Of a stretch of DNA of 64,000 nt, positions 60,352-64,000 are shown piece after piece. Numbering within the stretch: the stretch's first letter is position 1; every line of letters begins with the position of its first letter. The DNA is from Acidobacteria bacterium AB60. Its GTDB lineage: Bacteria > Acidobacteriota > Terriglobia > Terriglobales > Acidobacteriaceae. Where the stretch lies: positions 62,001 through 126,000 of the forward strand of contig VANK01000013.1 in the NCBI GenBank assembly GCA_008682415.1, written 5' to 3'. The position numbers and the translations under genes are program-made. The notes under the pieces were generated by a model that was not told the origin of the DNA, did no database searches, and was given only the letters and a program-made list of their open reading frames with translations.

Positions 60352-62487
60352 CTATTCGGGCTTGCTGACAGAGCCGTTCCCGGCAGCGTTCTCTTGCTTC
60401 GCCAACCGGACGTGCGCGCCCTCCAGCTTGTGCTGCACCTTGGCCAGATCTCCGGGCTCCATGTCCGTCGATGGCGTCTTCTGGAACTCGGACAGCGAGA
60501 TCTCCCACTGCGCCGCAGCCAGCCGGATCCGCCCCGTCTTCTCGTACAGGTCGCCCAGGTGGTCGTGCACGGTCGGGTCGGTCTGGTCGCGTTCCACTGC
60601 CTGGCGCAGGTTCTCCTCGGCCATCTCGTACTCGCCCATCTTGAAGTAAACCCAGCCCAGCGAGTCAAGGTATGCGCCGTTCATCGGCTCCTGCTCCACC
60701 GCCTTGCGCACCAGCTTCAGCGCCTCCGGCAGCCGCAGTCCCTTGTCCGCGAACATGTACCCGAGATAGTTCAGCGTCATCGCGTTGTTCGGATCCATGT
60801 CCAGAGCCTGCCGGAAGAACGTCTCCGCCTGGTCCGTCTTCTTCTGCCGGTCTGCCAGCGCTCCCTTCAGAAAGAGCAGATAAAGCTTGTCCTCTTTCTT
60901 CGTCGTCAGCGGCGTCGCCTTCCCCAGCGCGTCTTCGGCTTCCTTGAATCGCCGCAGCCGGGTATACATATTCCCCAGTGCAAAATACACCGGGCGATCC
61001 TTGTCGCTGTTATCCAGGAGAGCCTTCGCCATGTTCAGGCCCTCGTCCGTCTTGCCCTGGTCCACCAGCTCTCCGGCCAGCATCAGCTTCAGATCGCGAT
61101 CGCTCGGCGTGGCCGCGACTGCTTTGCGCGAAACCTCCACGGCCTTCTCAAACTGCCGCGCGTCGTTGTAGGTGTCCACCTCGAGCTGGTAGCCGCGCGT
61201 GGCGCTCTCCCCGCCCATCTCGATCATCTTCTGATACGTGGCGATCGCCTCGTCCACCTTGTTCTGCTCGTGGTAAACCGCGCCCAGCCGCTCCAAAAAG
61301 ATGCTGCGGTTGTTCTTCTCTTCCGCGGTATAGGCGCCGTTCGCGTGCGACACCTGGTCCACCATCTTGTCGTACGTCGCGGCCGCCTCGTCGTAGTGGC
61401 CCAGAACGTCCAGCAGAAGACCTTCGTTGTAGCCGGCTTCCAGATTCTCCGGGTCCTTCTTGCGCGCCTTCCGGATCGTCGTCAGCGCATCCTCATACTT
61501 GCCCTCGCGACGCTCGATCTCGGCGATCCGAATCAGTGCCCCGGGATCGTCCGGATCCACCTGCGCCAGCGACTTGTAATTCTTGAGAGCCGCATCCAAC
61601 TGTCCATCATTCAGCAGTGCCTGTCCCAGGGCGTTCATGGTCGGCACATCCCCGGGCTGCAGGTCGGCCGCGCGCTTGTACGCGGCAATCGCGTCCTTGG
61701 GCCGCTTCATCTGGTCGTACGTCGCGCCCAGCGTGAACTCCATGCGCCCCGACCGGTCCGCCTCCGGTACCGCTTCGATCACCTTGGCGGCATGCTCCAG
61801 ATCATTCGCCTCGGCGTACACGCGGGCCAGATTCAGCACCACCTCTTCCGACTCCGGCTCGATGTCCTGGGCCAGCTTGAATTGCTGCTCCGCCTTGGCG
61901 GACTGGTGCTTGACCGTGTAAAGCTGCCCCAGCACCATGTGATCTTCCACGCTCTTGGGCTGCAGCGCCACAATCTTCTCGTACTCGGCAATCGCCTGGT
62001 CCAGCGTGTTTCCCGAGGGCGATGTCGACGAGACCGAGTTCTGCTGCTCGCCCAGTTGGCGCAGATAAATCCGGCCCAGCAGCTTGTGCGCGTTCACATC
62101 ATCGGGATGCGACTTCAGCAACTCCCGCGCGGTAGCCTCCGCGTCGCGCACCCGTCCCGTCCGGAAATAAAGATCCGCAAGCCCGCCATGCAGCTCCGCG
62201 GAGGTCGGATCTGCGTTCAAAGCGTACTTGTACTCGTCGATCGCGTGCTGCACAAACTCCGGCTTCCCGGAGTTGATCGCCTGCTCTTCGTAAAGATCCG
62301 CCAGCGCCGCGTGATAGTACGCCTGCGCCCGGTTAACCGATGCATCCTGGTTCGCCGGAGGAGCAGATTCAGGCTTGGCGGAGTTTTGGGCGAGCGCGCT
62401 GCTCCCGGAAACCGTCATCACGGCGGTTGCGAGAGACAGCCACAGAAGCGGCATGCGATTTTGATTCATCATGTTCAATCTAGACAT
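60352..62487 (-). CDS. Exported TPR-repeat protein, about 16-18 repeats
   Basis: About 711 residues with a signal peptide (NRMPLLWLSLATAVMTVSG). The start could be the GTG at 62505, ATG at 62487 (chosen for AAAGG upstream) or the paired ATG codons at 62469-62472. The protein is almost wholly made of tetratricopeptide repeats in tandem, e.g. AEATARELLKSHPDDVNAHKLLGRIYLRQ, YKSLAQVDPDDPGALIRIAEIERREGKYEDAL and DQAETFFRQALDMDPNNAMTLNYLGYMF. Such exported TPR proteins act as scaffolds in outer-membrane or glycan assembly. The C-terminal half (LVRKAVEQEPMNGAYLDSLGWVYFKMGEYEMAEE) resembles BepA/PelB-like repeats. No enzyme domain is visible. It lies downstream of purH on the same strand. Confidence 0.85.
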   Translation of the reverse strand: MSRLNMMNQNRMPLLWLSLATAVMTVSGSSALAQNSAKPESAPPANQDASVNRAQAYYHAALADLYEEQAINSGKPEFVQHAIDEYKYALNADPTSAELHGGLADLYFRTGRVRDAEATARELLKSHPDDVNAHKLLGRIYLRQLGEQQNSVSSTSPSGNTLDQAIAEYEKIVALQPKSVEDHMVLGQLYTVKHQSAKAEQQFKLAQDIEPESEEVVLNLARVYAEANDLEHAAKVIEAVPEADRSGRMEFTLGATYDQMKRPKDAIAAYKRAADLQPGDVPTMNALGQALLNDGQLDAALKNYKSLAQVDPDDPGALIRIAEIERREGKYEDALTTIRKARKKDPENLEAGYNEGLLLDVLGHYDEAAATYDKMVDQVSHANGAYTAEEKNNRSIFLERLGAVYHEQNKVDEAIATYQKMIEMGGESATRGYQLEVDTYNDARQFEKAVEVSRKAVAATPSDRDLKLMLAGELVDQGKTDEGLNMAKALLDNSDKDRPVYFALGNMYTRLRRFKEAEDALGKATPLTTKKEDKLYLLFLKGALADRQKKTDQAETFFRQALDMDPNNAMTLNYLGYMFADKGLRLPEALKLVRKAVEQEPMNGAYLDSLGWVYFKMGEYEMAEENLRQAVERDQTDPTVHDHLGDLYEKTGRIRLAAAQWEISLSEFQKTPSTDMEPGDLAKVQHKLEGAHVRLAKQENAAGNGSVSKPE

Positions 62488-62724
62488 TCCGGCCTTTGCG
62501 GCCACTGCTTGAGAGGAAGATGCCTTGCTGCAGGGCCAAATGGCTGCACGGGCAGCCGTATAGACGGGCGCCTGACATAGAGACGATTTTAAGCGCCAAT
62601 TGGTTCGCTCGGGTCTAGAATGAGCGGTTTTTGGCGTTTTGCGCTGACGAAAGTCAAGGAAACCGACTTTGCCAGACCATTCTTTCTTTGAAACTTGCCA
62701 ACAGAATACCTCAATCCTGTTTGC

Positions 62725-64000
62725 TCAGTGGCGGAAATGCCGAATCCCCGTAAAGACCATCGCCACTCCCAGACGGTCGGCCGCGGCAATTACCTCCGGG
62801 TCCTTCACCGACCCGCCCGGCTGAATCACCGCCGTCGCCCCAGCCTGCACCGCCGCCTCCAGTCCATCCGGGAAAGGAAAGTACGCGTCGGAAGCCGCAA
62901 CTGTCCCCTGCAACGGCAAAACCGCTTTCATGGCTCCAAATTTGGCGGCATCCACCCGGCTCATCTGCCCCGCCCCGATCCCCACCGTCTGCCCGTCGCG
63001 CGCGTACACAATGGCGTTTGATTTCACATGCTTGCAGACCCGCCAGGCAAAGATAAGGCTGCGCAGTTCGGCCGCCGTCGGGGGCCGCCAGGTCACCACC
63101 TTCAGCTCCGACTCCGCCACCCGGGCCGTATCCGCATCCTGCATCAACATGCCGCCCGAAACCTGCTTCACCACGGTTCTGGCCGGCGCCGCCTGAATCT
63201 CCACCAGCCGCAAATTCCGCTTCGCCGCAAAACGCTCCCGCGCTTCGGGCGTAAATGCCGGGGCCGCGATCGCCTCCACAAACAGCTTCGCGATCTCCTC
63301 GGCTGCCTCGCCGTCCACCGGCTGGTTGATGCCAATCACCCCGCCAAACGCCGAAACCGGGTCGCAGGCCAGCGCCTTGCGATAGGCCTCCAGCACCGTG
63401 GCCCCCGTGGCCGCCCCGCACGGATTGGTGTGTTTGATGATCGCCACTGCCGGCTCATCGGAGGCCGTCGGCTTCAGCTCTTGCGCCAGCTCCCAGCAGG
63501 CATCCAGATCCACCAGGTTGTTGTAGCTCAATTCCTTTCCTTGCAACTGCTTGGCCCCCGCCACGCCAAGCCCCGAACCGTCCGCGTACAGCGCCGCCCG
63601 CTGGTGCGGATTCTCCCCGTACCGCAGCGGTTGCGCCAGCGGGAAGTTGATTCGCAGCGTCGCCGGAAAGCTCTCCCGGTCGATCGCCGCCGGGCTGGCC
63701 GCCGCCGGCGCCTCCGACACCCGTTCCAGCGTGTCTGCGATCGCGCTGTCATACGCAGCCGTGGTTGCAAACGCCTGCTTGGCCAGGCGCCAGCGCGTCT
63801 CGCGGCTCAATGCGCCGTTCGCGCCCTGCATCTCCGCAAGCAGCGCGCCATACTCCTCCACCCGCGTCACAATCGCCACATCTTCAAAGTTCTTTGCCGC
63901 CGAGCGCACCATCGACGGCCCCCCGATGTCGATGTTCTCGATCAGGTGCCCGAAACTCACCCCGGGCTGGTTCGCGGTCTTCTCAAACGCGTACAGATTC
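62725..64000 (-). CDS. purH: Bifunctional AICAR transformylase / IMP cyclohydrolase, 5' end outside window
   Basis: PurH carries out the last two steps of purine synthesis. The frame is open at the right edge, so about 100 N-terminal residues are missing. The visible 425 residues begin with [27 protein letters not shown] of the IMP cyclohydrolase (MGS-like) domain. The AICAR transformylase domain follows: [77 protein letters not shown] and [10 protein letters not shown] at the end. The AICAR site residues KHTNPCG and RYGENPHQ are intact. The next gene on the strand is the TPR protein, 237 bases on. There is no other purine gene in the window. Confidence 0.96.
   Translation of the reverse strand, partial: NLYAFEKTANQPGVSFGHLIENIDIGGPSMVRSAAKNFEDVAIVTRVEEYGALLAEMQGANGALSRETRWRLAKQAFATTAAYDSAIADTLERVSEAPAAASPAAIDRESFPATLRINFPLAQPLRYGENPHQRAALYADGSGLGVAGAKQLQGKELSYNNLVDLDACWELAQELKPTASDEPAVAIIKHTNPCGAATGATVLEAYRKALACDPVSAFGGVIGINQPVDGEAAEEIAKLFVEAIAAPAFTPEARERFAAKRNLRLVEIQAAPARTVVKQVSGGMLMQDADTARVAESELKVVTWRPPTAAELRSLIFAWRVCKHVKSNAIVYARDGQTVGIGAGQMSRVDAAKFGAMKAVLPLQGTVAASDAYFPFPDGLEAAVQAGATAVIQPGGSVKDPEVIAAADRLGVAMVFTGIRHFRH

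Noticed and set aside
60325-62580. A 751-residue open frame antisense to the TPR gene
   Set aside because: It is low-complexity, Leu/Arg/Val-rich sequence that mirrors the codon bias of the TPR gene; no family motif, start signal or signal peptide.

Overview
The window is a chromosomal segment of a GC-rich Gram-negative bacterium. The protein complement points to Acidobacteriota, probably class Terriglobia: paired CRTAC1-type ASPIC/UnbV propeller proteins, a hydrazine-synthase-alpha-like cytochrome, YVTN/di-heme proteins, a large GH2 enzyme, a PIG-L deacetylase with a C-terminal glutamine-amidotransferase-like domain, and a long membrane pyrophosphatase. This placement is inferred from family resemblance, not from a marker search. 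No tRNA, rRNA, CRISPR array, complete insertion sequence or prophage was seen.

Layout. (1) 1-12998, all on the + strand: a CRTAC1/UnbV protein cut by the window edge, an amidase, then a tightly packed seven-gene block. The block holds a core-only DAHP synthase, an HzsA-like mono-heme protein, a second CRTAC1 protein, a frameshifted YVTN/di-heme cytochrome, a Reg_prop-type propeller, a RidA-family protein and a two-part periplasmic binding protein. Most junctions overlap or are a few bases apart, and a perfect bidirectional terminator closes the block at 13026-13055. This is the most unusual region. (2) 13075-20757: an outer-membrane porin-like barrel, a PIG-L deacetylase, an APC permease, a GNAT enzyme and a small exported protein. 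(3) 20920-27058: MsrPQ methionine-sulfoxide repair, RNase HII, ribosomal protein L19, and a MocR regulator divergent from a cupin/DoxX/NTF2 operon with two inverted MocR-type boxes between them. (4) 27107-35939: a GH2 hydrolase, 4-alpha-glucanotransferase, a RodZ-like membrane HTH protein, an ABC permease, a GT-C-like membrane protein and a PA2779-family protein. (5) 36403-43622: membrane pyrophosphatase, a VOC-SpoIIE fusion phosphatase, GNAT, class II aldolase, a DUF4375-like protein and RNase PH. (6) 44012-50275: an NtrC-type regulator whose receiver lacks the phospho-acceptor aspartate, a degenerate receiver partner, PurU, and a tandem pectate-lyase-like exported protein. (7) 50276-50867: a gene-free, repeat-rich stretch. 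(8) 50868-64000: YwiC-like protein, DHA2-type MFS exporter, TsaB, RimI, a DUF465 protein, phosphatidylserine decarboxylase and synthase, a cysteine-less Asd paralogue, a dGTPase-like HD hydrolase, an orphan sugar-binding lipoprotein, a large TPR protein and PurH, which is cut by the window edge.

How the genes work together. The first block encodes mainly exported propeller and heme-c proteins plus a binding protein and two cytoplasmic metabolic enzymes. That arrangement suggests a periplasmic redox or binding module whose substrate cannot be read from the sequence. MsrP and MsrQ form one electron-transfer pair. Psd and PssA make phosphatidylethanolamine from CDP-diacylglycerol and serine. The remaining loci are mostly independent housekeeping or transport genes.
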